From the NCBI GenBank assembly GCA_019694855.1, contig JAIBBD010000020.1, positions 1 to 35,923 of the forward strand: 35,923 bases of DNA. Reading direction: 5' to 3'. The position numbers and the translations under genes are program-made. This document shows, one piece after another, positions 1 through 8,443 of this stretch. The stretch's first letter is position 1. Every line of letters begins with the position of its first letter. The notes beneath the pieces are model-generated. The model had not been told where the DNA came from and searched no databases. It was given only the letters and a program-made list of their open reading frames with translations. This stretch comes from Dehalococcoidia bacterium (GTDB taxonomy: Bacteria; Chloroflexota; Dehalococcoidia; UBA2979).

Positions 1-498
1 GAGACGCTGGCGGCGGTGGATTTGCTGCGTCAGCACCTGCCGGAGCTGAAGGTACGCGTCGTCAACGTCGTCGATCTCATGCGCCTGCAGTCCGAGTCGG
101 AGCATCCGCACGGCCTCTCCGACCTCGAGTACGACACGCTGTTCCCGCCGGACGTCCCGACGGTGTTTGCCTTCCACGGCTACCCCTGGCTGATTCATCG
201 TCTGACGTACCGACGGCATGGAGAGGACAACCTCCACGTGCGCGGCTACAAGGAGGAAGGCACGGTCACCACGCCCTTCGACATGGTGATGCTGAACGAC
301 CTCGACCGCTTCCGCCTCGTCATCGACGTCATCGACCGGGTGCCCGGCCTCGGCTCACGTGCCGCCCACCTGCGACAGCGCATGGTGGACGAGCGGCAGC
401 GCGCTCGCGCCTATACGAGGCAATATGGCGAGGACATGCCCGCAATCGCCGACTGGACCTGGCCCCATGGGCTCACCTCAGAGGCCGAATCCCAATGA
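1..498 (+). CDS. xfp: Phosphoketolase, C-terminal part (5' end outside window)
   Basis: This is the C-terminal ~165 residues of a xylulose-5-phosphate/fructose-6-phosphate phosphoketolase, the cytoplasmic ThDP enzyme that cleaves ketose phosphates with phosphate to give acetyl-phosphate. The frame is open from base 1, so the gene starts upstream; the GTG at 16 is internal. The family-typical C-terminal stretches are visible: [45 protein letters not shown] and [17 protein letters not shown], ending in a WPHG-type tail. The stop overlaps the acetate kinase start (ATGA), so the two are probably translated together; acetyl-phosphate made here is the substrate of the next gene. The N-terminal catalytic ThDP site lies outside the window, so activity cannot be judged. 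Confidence 0.93.
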   Translation, partial: ETLAAVDLLRQHLPELKVRVVNVVDLMRLQSESEHPHGLSDLEYDTLFPPDVPTVFAFHGYPWLIHRLTYRRHGEDNLHVRGYKEEGTVTTPFDMVMLNDLDRFRLVIDVIDRVPGLGSRAAHLRQRMVDERQRARAYTRQYGEDMPAIADWTWPHGLTSEAESQ

Positions 499-1616
499 AC
501 AGTGCGCACGCCGCCGGCATGATCCTGGTTGTGAACGCGGGGTCGAGCAGCCTGAAGCTGCGAGTCCTCGATGCACACGATCAGGTCGTGGAGCAGGCGG
601 ATCTGCCCGCAATCGCCGGCGCGAGCGACCTCGAGGCGGTTCGCGGGCTGCTGGCGCGGCATCCCGGCATCCGTGCCATCGGCCACCGCATGGTGCACGG
701 CGGCCCTGAGTTCCAGACCAGCACGTTGATCACCGGCGATCTGCTCGAGCGCCTGCGCGCGGTGTCCGACCTCGCGCCGCTGCACAATCCGTCAGCGCTC
801 GCGGGGCTCGACGCGATGATCGAGGGGGCGCCCGGCCTCCCCAACGTCGTGTGCTTCGACACGGCATTCCACGCCTCGCTGCCAGCCGCGGCGGCGACGT
901 ACGCCATTCCGCGGCAGTGGACCGAGGCGTGGGGCATCCGCCGCTACGGCTTCCACGGCCTGAACCACTCCTACCTCGCCCGCCGCGTCCCTGAGCTGCT
1001 CGGACGGCCTTCCGAGGGGCTGCGACTCGTCAGCTGTCACCTCGGCGCGGGCGCGTCGCTCGCCGCGATCCTCGACGGCCATTCCATCGACACGACGATG
1101 GGCTTCACGCCGCTGGAAGGCCTCGTCATGGCGACGCGGTCGGGCTCGCTGGACCCCGGCATCCTCATCCACATGCAACGCCACCACGGCCTGTCGGTCG
1201 ACGAGCTCGAACGCGTGCTCGACGAGGAATCCGGCCTGCGCGGGCTCTCAGGCAGCAGCGGCGACATGCGGGCGGTCGAGCGGGCCGTGGACGAAGGCGA
1301 CCCTCTCGCTGCGCTGGCGTTCGAGGTGTACGTGCACCGCCTCGCGGGCGCGATCGCAGCGATGGCCGCCTCCCTCGGGGGAGTCGACGCCATCGCGTTC
1401 ACAGGCGGCGTGGGCGAGGGATCGGCGCGCGTGCGGCACGCGGCCGCCGCACGCCTCGCGTTTCTCGGCGTCACAATCGACGAAGCCACGAACGAGCGCG
1501 CGGGCGACGAGGACGGCGTGCTTTCGCCCGAGGGCGCCGCGGTGCCCGTGCTGCTCGTCCATGCGCGCGAGGACCTCGAAATCGCGAGAGAGGTGCGACG
1601 GACGCTCGCCCCATGA
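495..1616 (+). CDS. ackA: Acetate kinase
   Basis: Converts acetyl-phosphate and ADP to acetate and ATP in the cytoplasm. At 373 residues it is a little shorter than the usual ~400. ASKHA-fold signatures are in order: [12 protein letters not shown] near residue 13 (phosphate loop), HRMVHGG, FDTAFH (catalytic Asp), [42 protein letters not shown] and FTGGVGEG near the C-terminus. The ATG at 495 overlaps the phosphoketolase stop; an in-frame ATG at 519 immediately before [10 protein letters not shown] is an alternative start. Placed after phosphoketolase, it would harvest ATP from the phosphoketolase shunt. No phosphotransacetylase is visible nearby. Confidence 0.95.
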   Translation: MNSAHAAGMILVVNAGSSSLKLRVLDAHDQVVEQADLPAIAGASDLEAVRGLLARHPGIRAIGHRMVHGGPEFQTSTLITGDLLERLRAVSDLAPLHNPSALAGLDAMIEGAPGLPNVVCFDTAFHASLPAAAATYAIPRQWTEAWGIRRYGFHGLNHSYLARRVPELLGRPSEGLRLVSCHLGAGASLAAILDGHSIDTTMGFTPLEGLVMATRSGSLDPGILIHMQRHHGLSVDELERVLDEESGLRGLSGSSGDMRAVERAVDEGDPLAALAFEVYVHRLAGAIAAMAASLGGVDAIAFTGGVGEGSARVRHAAAARLAFLGVTIDEATNERAGDEDGVLSPEGAAVPVLLVHAREDLEIAREVRRTLAP

Positions 1617-1776
1617 CAGCGAGGCCAGGGGCGTAGGCTGGAAGCCCTCGATCCGGGCGGGTACCATCGTCGGGTCGTTTCCGAGTGCGGGGCGTGCTCG
1701 TCGTTGCCTTCGCGGTCGCTCCCCAGGGTGGCTGTGCGCGGTCGATGGGCCGTGACTGCGCCCACTGGCGGAGCTG

Positions 1777-3459
1777 ATGTCAGTCGTAGCCTACTTCTCG
1801 ATGGACCTGGCGCTGGAGTCGGATATCCCGACGTACAGCGGCGGGCTCGGCGTGCTTGCGGGAGACGCGCTGCGTTCTGCCGCAGACCTCGGCCTGCCGC
1901 TTGTCGGCGTGTCCCTGCTGTACCGCAAGGGATACTTCCACCAGCACCTCGATGCAGCGGGCAACCAGACCGAGACGGACGACGGGTGGCAGCCCGCCGG
2001 TCGACTGACCGAGCTGCCGGCGCGCGTCACCGTGCATATCGAGGGCCGCGAGGTCTGCCTGCGCGCGTGGCGTTACTGCATCCGAGGCGTGCGCGGCCAT
2101 GAGATCCCCGTCTTCCTGCTCGATAGCGACCTGCAGGACAACGAACCCACCGATCAAGGACTCACGGATCACCTCTACGGCGGCGACCATCGCTACCGTC
2201 TCGCGCAGGAGGTCGTGCTCGGCATCGGGGGCGTGCGGCTACTGCGCGCGCTCGGGTACGTCGACACGACGACGTTCCACATGAACGAGGGTCACTCCGC
2301 ATTGCTCGCGCTGGCCTTGCTCCAGGAACGGCTCGGCGGACGGCCCACTGCGCACGCCGACGCGGCCGACCTCGAGGCCGTGCGACAGCAGTGCGTCTTC
2401 ACCACACACACGCCGGTTTCCGCGGGGCACGACAAGTTCCCGTGGGACCTCGTTCATCACGTCCTGGGCGAGGAGCACGCTTCGTTCCTGCAGCACACGG
2501 GGAGCCCAGGCGACCGGCTGAACATGACTCACTTGGCGCTTCGCTGCTCGCGCTACGTGAACGCGGTGGCGATGCGTCATGCCGAGGTCTCGCGCGAGAT
2601 GTTTCCCGGCCAAACGATTCACGCGATCACGAACGGCGTCCACGCGGCGACATGGGTTGCTCCCTCGTTCCAGCGTCTGTACGACCACCACCTGCCGGAC
2701 TGGCGGCTCGACAGCAGCAACTTCCGCCACGCGGTCGGCATCCCGCTGCACGAGATCGATCTCGCGCATGTGGAGGCGAAGCGGCGGCTCCTGCACGAAG
2801 TGGCCAACCGCACGGATCAGATGCTCACTCCCGGCACCTTCACGATCGGGTTTGCACGGCGCGCGGCGGCCTACAAGCGAGCAGACCTCGTGTTCACCGA
2901 CCTCGAACGGCTGCGCCGCATCACCGATCACGTCGGGCCGGTCCAGTTCATCTACTCGGGCAAGGCGCATCCCCAGGACGTCGGAGGGAAGGACGTCATC
3001 CGGCGGGTTTTCGAGGCGCATCGAGCGCTGCGCGACGAGATCCCGATCGTCTACCTCGAGGACTACGACATGGAGCTGGGCGGGCTCGTCTGCGCGGGCG
3101 TCGACCTCTGGCTCAACACACCAGAGCAGCCCCTCGAGGCGTCCGGTACCAGCGGCATGAAGGCCGCGCTCAACGGCGTGCCAAGCCTCAGCGTCCTCGA
3201 CGGCTGGTGGATTGAAGGGCACATCGAAGGCGTCACCGGGTGGTCGATCGGGCACAGCCCGTGGGAGGGTCGCTCCGACCCCGCCGCCGAGGCCGACTCG
3301 CTCTACACGAAGCTCGAGTCGAGCATCGTGCCGGCGTTCTACGGCGCGCGCGAACGCTACAACGAGGTCATGCGCTCAGCGATCGCAATCAACGGCTCGT
3401 TCTTCAACACTGAGCGCATGGTGCGGCAGTACGCCTCGAGCGCGTACGCCCTCCGCTGA
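1777..3459 (+). CDS. glgP: Alpha-glucan (glycogen) phosphorylase, short type
   Basis: Phosphorolytic release of glucose-1-phosphate from glycogen or maltodextrin, PLP-dependent, cytoplasmic. The 560-residue length and the N-terminus VVAYFSMDLAL...PTYSGGLGVLAGD match the short bacterial/archaeal alpha-glucan phosphorylase family rather than the ~800-residue MalP/GlgP type. Further support: MNEGHSALLAL, FTTHTPVSAGHDKF, ITNGVHAATWVAP, FARRAAAYKRADL, and the PLP-lysine region EASGTSGMKAALNG (Lys about 462) followed by LSVLDGWWIEG. The start fits the family N-terminus; a GGAG lies close upstream. It follows ackA after a 160-base gap and ends 6 bases before the stop of the convergent phosphatase. 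With the preceding genes it suggests glucan-to-acetate conversion. Confidence 0.95.
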   Translation: MSVVAYFSMDLALESDIPTYSGGLGVLAGDALRSAADLGLPLVGVSLLYRKGYFHQHLDAAGNQTETDDGWQPAGRLTELPARVTVHIEGREVCLRAWRYCIRGVRGHEIPVFLLDSDLQDNEPTDQGLTDHLYGGDHRYRLAQEVVLGIGGVRLLRALGYVDTTTFHMNEGHSALLALALLQERLGGRPTAHADAADLEAVRQQCVFTTHTPVSAGHDKFPWDLVHHVLGEEHASFLQHTGSPGDRLNMTHLALRCSRYVNAVAMRHAEVSREMFPGQTIHAITNGVHAATWVAPSFQRLYDHHLPDWRLDSSNFRHAVGIPLHEIDLAHVEAKRRLLHEVANRTDQMLTPGTFTIGFARRAAAYKRADLVFTDLERLRRITDHVGPVQFIYSGKAHPQDVGGKDVIRRVFEAHRALRDEIPIVYLEDYDMELGGLVCAGVDLWLNTPEQPLEASGTSGMKAALNGVPSLSVLDGWWIEGHIEGVTGWSIGHSPWEGRSDPAAEADSLYTKLESSIVPAFYGARERYNEVMRSAIAINGSFFNTERMVRQYASSAYALR

Positions 3460-3465
3460 CCCCGC

Positions 3466-4272
3466 CTACGGCTCCACTCGCTGGCCGATTCCGCGCAACA
3501 CCCGCAGGCACGCCTCACGCTGCCCCGCGGCATACGGCGGCACGTGTACCTGGCGAGGTGAGAGTGGAAGCGGCCTCCCGTTCGGCATGAGCAACGTGCC
3601 CCCCACGCCCTCGAGGATGGCCGCCCCGCCGGAGACGTCCCAGATCGACCGCGGCCCCGTGGAGAGGTAGACGTCCGCCGATCCGTCCGCAGCATGCACG
3701 AGCTTCACCGCCGCCGATCCGGCCGGATACACCTCGAACGGGATCTGGTAGTGCAGACGTCGGCGCTCGTAGTCATGCCGCGAGACGACGACGCGACGGA
3801 CCTCGCCGTCGGTCGCCAGCGCCGGCAGCGGCTGCCCGTTCTTGCGGGCCTCTCGGCGCTCCTCGGTCACGATGGCCGAATACACATCTTCCGTCCCGGG
3901 AAGCGCGACGGCCCCGAGGGTCAGCCGGTCGTCGAGGAACAGGCCTACCGTCACTCCGTACTCGGGCAGCCCCCGCAGAAACTCTCGCGTCCCGTCCAGC
4001 GGGTCGACGACCCAGGTGGGCTCGCCGTGGAGCAACGGCGCCACCTGCTCGGACTCCTCGGACAGCCACTGTGCCCCCTGGATGAGGGGCATCAGCCGCT
4101 CGTGCAATGTCTCGTCGGCGGCGTAGTCGGCCTCAGTGACGGGGCCCTCGCCCCACTTGTGGCCGACGCGCATGTCACCGCGCGCGACCACATCGAGGAT
4201 CGCCGCGGCTGCGGCACGCACCGCCTCCTCGAGCGCATCGCGCAGGGCGTCGAGGTCGAGTCCGTCCGCCAA
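3466..4272 (-). CDS. Inositol-monophosphatase family phosphatase (CysQ-like)
   Basis: Mg-dependent, Li-sensitive-type phosphomonoesterase of the IMPase superfamily; closest in motif style to 3'(2'),5'-bisphosphate nucleotidases (CysQ), but histidinol-phosphate or inositol-phosphate substrates are possible. Metal-site motifs are all present: LSEESEQ, WVVDPLDGTREF (first DPLDGT signature), and IWDVSGGAAILEGVGG (WDxxxG second signature). I place the start at a TTG (4270-4272 on the + strand reading CAA): it gives 268 residues, normal for the family, and has AAAGGGG five bases upstream; the frame stays open far upstream but that part is antisense to glcD. Convergent with glgP, divergent from glcD across only 51 bases. 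Confidence 0.88.
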   Translation of the reverse strand: MADGLDLDALRDALEEAVRAAAAAILDVVARGDMRVGHKWGEGPVTEADYAADETLHERLMPLIQGAQWLSEESEQVAPLLHGEPTWVVDPLDGTREFLRGLPEYGVTVGLFLDDRLTLGAVALPGTEDVYSAIVTEERREARKNGQPLPALATDGEVRRVVVSRHDYERRRLHYQIPFEVYPAGSAAVKLVHAADGSADVYLSTGPRSIWDVSGGAAILEGVGGTLLMPNGRPLPLSPRQVHVPPYAAGQREACLRVLRGIGQRVEP

Positions 4273-4307
4273 CGTGTCCCCTTTCGAGGGCTCCCGGAGG
4301 CCGATGC

Positions 4308-4313
4308 TACACT
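4308..4313 (+). promoter_or_regulatory. -10-like hexamer for glcD
   Basis: TACACT lies 10 bases before the glcD ATG. With the usual 6-8 base spacing, transcription would start within a few bases of the ATG, giving a leaderless or near-leaderless mRNA. No good -35 hexamer is seen at 16-18 bases upstream, so this is a weak call. Confidence 0.3.
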
Positions 4314-4323
4314 CCGGGGCGAA

Positions 4324-5802
4324 ATGCGCATCTCGCTCCCGTTCCGCCAGCACGCGACGCCACGCACGCCGCTCGTGCGGGCGCTTGAGGCCGCAGTGGG
4401 CTCGGCGCACGTGCTGCATCTGGCGGAAGACCTGCTGGCGTACGAGTACGACGCCACCATCGAGCGACGGCGACCGGACGCCGTCGTCTTCCCGCGGAGC
4501 ACCGAGGAGGCCGCCGCCTGCGTCCGCATCGCGAACGAGCACAACGTGCCAATCGTCCCGCGCGGCTCGGGCACCGGTCTCGCCGGCGGCGCTGTGCCGG
4601 CACAGGGCGGCCTCGTGGTGGTGTTGACGAGGATGAACCGCATCCTCGAGCTGGACCCGCGCGACCGCATCGCGGTGGTGCAGCCCGGCGTCATCAACCT
4701 CGCCCTGCAAGAGGCGTGCGCGCCCCACGGACTGCTCTACGCGCCCGACCCGTCCTCGCAGCGCATCTGCACGCTCGGCGGCAACATCGCGAACAACTCG
4801 GGCGGCCCGCACACGCTCGCGCACGGTAGCACGGTCAACCACGTGCTGGGCCTCGAGGTCGTGCTGCCCGATGGGCGCGTCACGTGGCTCGGTGCCCGCC
4901 AGCTCGACGCCCCGGGAGTGGACCTGCGTGGCCTCTTCGTGGGCTCCGAGGGCACCCTGGGAATCGTGACGCAGATCTGCGTCCGTCTCGTGCGAGCGCC
5001 GGAAGCGGTGCGCACGATGCTCGCCATCTTCGAGACGATCGACGAAGCCACGGAAGCGGTGTCGGCGATCATCCGGCGCGGCATCATCCCGGTCGCGCTC
5101 GAGATGCTCGACCAGGAGATCATCCGCGCCGTTGAACCGCAGCTCCACGTCGGCTACCCGCTCGATGCGGGCGCCGTGCTGCTGATCGAGGTGGAAGGGC
5201 TGCGCGAGACAGTCCTCGAGGACGAGGCAGCGGTGATCGGCGTCTGTCGCGAACTCCATGCCCGCGAGGTGCGCACGGCGGCTTCGGAGGACGAGCGGGC
5301 TCGACTCTGGGAAGGCCGTAAGGGCGGCATCGGCGCGATCGGGGCGGTCAGCCCGAACTTCTACATCCTCGACGGCGTCGTGCCTCGCACGCGGCTGCCA
5401 GAAGTGATGCGCGAGGTCATGCGGCTGTCCGAGGCGGCCGGCTTCCGCTGCGCGAACATCTTCCACGCGGGCGACGGCAACCTGCACCCGAACATCATGT
5501 TCGACGAACTGGAGCCCGGCGCGATCGGTCGCGTCCTCGACCTGGGCGGCCAGATCATGCGCGTGTGCGTGGACGCCGGCGGATCGATCACCGGGGAGCA
5601 CGGCGTCGGCCTCGAAAAGCGGTCGTACATGGAGTGGATCTTCGGCCCCCCCGACCTCGAGGCGATGGAGCGCGTCCGGGTCGCCTTCGGCGGCGCCGAC
5701 CGCTTCAACCCGTGCAAGCTGCTGCCCACTGGCCGGGGTTGCGGGCATGCCCATGCCACCGAGCTGCTCCGGCACCTCGAGACGCCGGGGGTGTACGTGT
5801 GA
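4324..5802 (+). CDS. glcD: FAD-linked oxidase, glycolate/D-lactate dehydrogenase subunit
   Basis: FAD subunit that oxidises a 2-hydroxyacid (glycolate or D-lactate) and passes electrons to the membrane quinone pool with its partners. 492 residues. PCMH-type FAD domain at the N-terminus: LLAYEYDATIERRRPDAVVFP, IVPRGSGTGLAGGAVP, GGNIANNSGGPHTLAHGST, FVGSEGTLGIVTQICVRL; FAD-oxidase C domain: FHAGDGNLHPNIMFD, GSITGEHGVGLEKRSYM and RFNPCKLLPTG at the end. The ATG at 4324 begins right before LPFRQHAT; upstream codons in frame belong to antisense of the phosphatase. The stop overlaps the GTG of glcE. Sequence alone does not separate glycolate from D-lactate specificity. Confidence 0.93.
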   Translation: MRISLPFRQHATPRTPLVRALEAAVGSAHVLHLAEDLLAYEYDATIERRRPDAVVFPRSTEEAAACVRIANEHNVPIVPRGSGTGLAGGAVPAQGGLVVVLTRMNRILELDPRDRIAVVQPGVINLALQEACAPHGLLYAPDPSSQRICTLGGNIANNSGGPHTLAHGSTVNHVLGLEVVLPDGRVTWLGARQLDAPGVDLRGLFVGSEGTLGIVTQICVRLVRAPEAVRTMLAIFETIDEATEAVSAIIRRGIIPVALEMLDQEIIRAVEPQLHVGYPLDAGAVLLIEVEGLRETVLEDEAAVIGVCRELHAREVRTAASEDERARLWEGRKGGIGAIGAVSPNFYILDGVVPRTRLPEVMREVMRLSEAAGFRCANIFHAGDGNLHPNIMFDELEPGAIGRVLDLGGQIMRVCVDAGGSITGEHGVGLEKRSYMEWIFGPPDLEAMERVRVAFGGADRFNPCKLLPTGRGCGHAHATELLRHLETPGVYV

Positions 5803-7049
5803 CCGCCAGCCTCAGCAGCGACATCGAGTCGGTCCTTCCCATGGCGCGCCAACGGCCGCCGGCCGGCTACCCGATCGACGGCGTCACGCCTCGTGTCGCC
5901 TTCCGTCCGGAGACTCGTGACGAGGTGGCAGCGCTGCTGCAGGCAGCCGACGCGACCGGGTTCACGGTCGCGCCGCAGGGCAGCCGCACAACCCTCCGAC
6001 TCGGCCGGCCGCTGGCGGCGTATGACGTCGCGCTCGACTTGACCGGATTGTGCCGCGTGGTGGCGCATGAGCCCGAGGATCTGACCGTGACGGTGGAGGC
6101 AGGCATGACCCTCGCTGCGCTGCAGCGCCTGCTGGGCGAGCGAGGCCAGTACCTGCCGGTCGACCCGGCGCCCGATGACCGCGTGACGGTCGGCGGCCTG
6201 CTGGCGACGGCGCGCGCCGGCGCCTGGCGCGGCCACCTTCCCGCGGCGCGGGACCTCGTCCTCGGCGCCACCGTCGCCATGCCCGACGGCGCCCTCGTGA
6301 GGTCGGGCGGCCGAGTCGTGAAGAACGTCAGTGGTTACGACCTGCACCGCATGCACACCGGAGCGCTGGGCGCTTTCGGCGTGATCGTCGAGGCCTCGTT
6401 CAAAGTCGCTCCGTTGCCGGCTGGAAGGCGGAGCTTCGCGCTCCGCTGCACGAACCTCGAGCAGGCTTCGGAACTCGCGTTTGCGCTGTGGGACGAAGCG
6501 CTGCCGCTGTCCGCACTCGCCCTGCTCTCGCCGGGCGCGGCGGGCATGGCGGAGCTGCCCCCTGACCCGTACGTCCTCCTCGAAGCGATGGGGAACGACG
6601 CCATCATGAAGCGCGTCGCGGACGCGGTGAAGGTCCGGGCAGTGCTCGCTCACGCAAGCGGCGGCATCGAGACCGACTCGCAACCGTGGGCGCGCCTTCG
6701 CATGGCCGCGGGCGGCAACGACAGCGTTGTTCTCCGCCTCGGCGTCCCTGCCTCCCAGGTGTCGGCCGCAATCGAGGAAGCCGAGGGCGCCGGCTGCACC
6801 GCCTGGGGCTACCTCGCCGCGGGCGCCGTGCTCGCGTCCGCGCCGACGCTCCCTCCCGAGGAGGTTGTTCGTCTGCGTTCGTACGCGCGCAGTCTCGGCG
6901 GCTTCCTGCAGGTTGAATCAGCGGATGCCTCGTTACGTGCCGACGTCGACCCATGTGGCGAAGATGACGCGCTCCTCGTGCGTGCCCTCAAGGCCCAGTT
7001 CGACCCGCGGGGCACGATCAACCGCGGGCGGTGGATGGAGGCCCTGTGA
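5799..7049 (+). CDS. glcE: FAD-binding subunit of glycolate oxidase
   Basis: Second flavin-domain subunit of the GlcDEF complex. 416 residues from a GTG that overlaps the glcD stop (GTGA). A PCMH-type FAD fold is seen: VAPQGSRTTLRLGRP, LTVTVEAGMTLAALQRLLGE, GQYLPVDPAP, VTVGGLLATARAGAWRG, ARDLVLGATVAMPDGALVRSGG, VVKNVSGYDLHRMHTGALGAFGVI. It lacks the longer C-terminal FAD-oxidase domain of GlcD, as usual for GlcE. C-terminal QFDPRGTINRGRW corresponds to the family's FNPGRL-type ending. Its end overlaps the start of glcF, so D-E-F form one translationally coupled operon. Confidence 0.92.
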   Translation: MTASLSSDIESVLPMARQRPPAGYPIDGVTPRVAFRPETRDEVAALLQAADATGFTVAPQGSRTTLRLGRPLAAYDVALDLTGLCRVVAHEPEDLTVTVEAGMTLAALQRLLGERGQYLPVDPAPDDRVTVGGLLATARAGAWRGHLPAARDLVLGATVAMPDGALVRSGGRVVKNVSGYDLHRMHTGALGAFGVIVEASFKVAPLPAGRRSFALRCTNLEQASELAFALWDEALPLSALALLSPGAAGMAELPPDPYVLLEAMGNDAIMKRVADAVKVRAVLAHASGGIETDSQPWARLRMAAGGNDSVVLRLGVPASQVSAAIEEAEGAGCTAWGYLAAGAVLASAPTLPPEEVVRLRSYARSLGGFLQVESADASLRADVDPCGEDDALLVRALKAQFDPRGTINRGRWMEAL

Positions 7050-8443
7050 ACCCGGAATCGCGGAGCCCGGGGCGAGGCATGACGAACTTCCTCGGGTTCG
7101 TGGGGGAGGACCGTCCGGCCCTCTCCGACCTGCAGAACTGCGTGCATTGCGGCTTCTGCCTGCCGGTGTGCCCCACGTACATCGCGACCGGACAGGAGCT
7201 TGAGTCGCCCCGCGGCCGGTTGCATCTCATTCGGGGCGTCGTTGAGGGGCGCGCCGAGGTCACCCCGGCGCTGCTGGGGCACCTCGACCTCTGCCTCCAG
7301 TGCCGGGCGTGCGAGACGGCCTGCCCCTCCTCGGTCCCCTACGGCCGCATCATGGAGGACGCACGAGCCTCGACGATGGCGCGTGGCGTACGCCGCCGCC
7401 CGATCAGCTGGACGCTGCGCGCGCTAGTGCTGCGGCAGGTCGTCGCGCGGCCTCGCGTGCTGCGCGCGCTCTTCGTGGTCGGGCGGGCGTATACGCGGTC
7501 CGGGCTGCCACAACGGATGCGCGGCGACTGGCGACGGGCTCTCCCGCCTCGACTGCGCGCCCTCGAGGCCCAGGCGCCCGTGCTGGACGCGCGGCCCTAC
7601 CGCCGCACCGGGAACGTCGCTCGCCCCGTACAGCCACGCATGCGGGTCGCGCTGCTCCTCGGGTGCATGCAGGGCGAACTCTACCCGCGTGTCCACGAGG
7701 CGACCGTGCGCGTCCTCGAGCGCCTGGGCTGCGAGGTCGTCGCGCCGGCGGACCAATCCTGCTGCGGCGCCCTGCACGCCCATGCGGGCGACGCCGGAGC
7801 GGCCCGCTCGCTCGCCCGTCGCAACATCGCGGCCTTCGAGGCGGCACGTGTGGACGCGGTGATCGTCAACGCCGCCGGCTGTGGCGCGGCGATGAAGGAG
7901 TACGGGCGGCTGCTCAGGCACGACCCCGGCTGGAGCGAACGAGCGCAGGCCTTGTCCTCGAAGGTCCGAGACGTCCTCGAGTTCGTCGCGGATCAGCCCC
8001 CCGGGGACGGCCTTGGGCCCATCGACGCCGACGTGACCGTGCAGGACGCCTGCCACCTCGCGCACGCGCAGCGGATCCGCGAGGCGCCACGCGCGATCTT
8101 GCGCTCCATCCCAGGGCTGCGAGTGCGCGAAATGCACACCCCCGACCGCTGCTGCGGCGCGGCCGGGCTGTACACGCTGGTGCAGCGCGAGATGTCGCAG
8201 GCGGTCCTCGACGCGAAGCTCGACGACATCCGCGCGACCGGGGCGAGCGTCGTCGCGACCTCGAACCCCGGCTGCACGCTGCAGCTCGAGGGCGGGCTGC
8301 ACCGCGCTGGCGGCGACCTGCGTGTGCGACACGTCATCGAGTTGCTCGATGAAGCGTATCGTGAGGGCGACCGTCAGTCCGAGGCGACGCGCCAGAGCGA
8401 GCTGAGCCGCGACTCGTTGAACTCGAACGCATCGAACTCGTAG
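7046..8443 (+). CDS. glcF: Iron-sulfur subunit of glycolate oxidase
   Basis: Electron-transfer subunit of the GlcDEF complex. Two 4Fe-4S ferredoxin motifs: Cys32, 35, 38, 42 (CVHCGFCLPVCPTY) and Cys83, 86, 89, 93 (CLQCRACETACP). Two cysteine-rich CCG domains follow, with QSCCGALHAHAGD and DACHLAHAQR/DRCCGAAGLY. I chose the GTG at 7046 because it overlaps the glcE stop and has GGAGG five bases upstream; an ATG at 7079 is the alternative. 465 residues. The last ~23 residues, polar and Ser/Asn-rich, run 70 bases into the end of the convergent solute-binding protein gene, so the natural C-terminal tail is probably a low-constraint extension. Confidence 0.92.
   Translation: MNPESRSPGRGMTNFLGFVGEDRPALSDLQNCVHCGFCLPVCPTYIATGQELESPRGRLHLIRGVVEGRAEVTPALLGHLDLCLQCRACETACPSSVPYGRIMEDARASTMARGVRRRPISWTLRALVLRQVVARPRVLRALFVVGRAYTRSGLPQRMRGDWRRALPPRLRALEAQAPVLDARPYRRTGNVARPVQPRMRVALLLGCMQGELYPRVHEATVRVLERLGCEVVAPADQSCCGALHAHAGDAGAARSLARRNIAAFEAARVDAVIVNAAGCGAAMKEYGRLLRHDPGWSERAQALSSKVRDVLEFVADQPPGDGLGPIDADVTVQDACHLAHAQRIREAPRAILRSIPGLRVREMHTPDRCCGAAGLYTLVQREMSQAVLDAKLDDIRATGASVVATSNPGCTLQLEGGLHRAGGDLRVRHVIELLDEAYREGDRQSEATRQSELSRDSLNSNASNS

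Noticed and set aside
1617-1776. Possible terminator or promoter between ackA and glgP
   Set aside because: Some GGC/GCC pairing and a TACCAT hexamer occur, but no stem with a T tract and no -35/-10 pair good enough to call.
2239-3255. 338-codon minus-strand frame inside glgP
   Set aside because: Fully antisense to a well-recognised phosphorylase and without any recognisable motif.
3694-4323. In-frame extension of glcD upstream of 4324
   Set aside because: It is antisense to the phosphatase, shows no GlcD-like sequence, and would make the protein 210 residues longer than the family.
3466-5775. A single 769-codon open frame on the minus strand
   Set aside because: Only the part up to 4272 reads as a phosphatase. 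The rest is antisense to glcD, with low-complexity Arg/Asp/Val content typical of the complementary strand of GC-rich genes.
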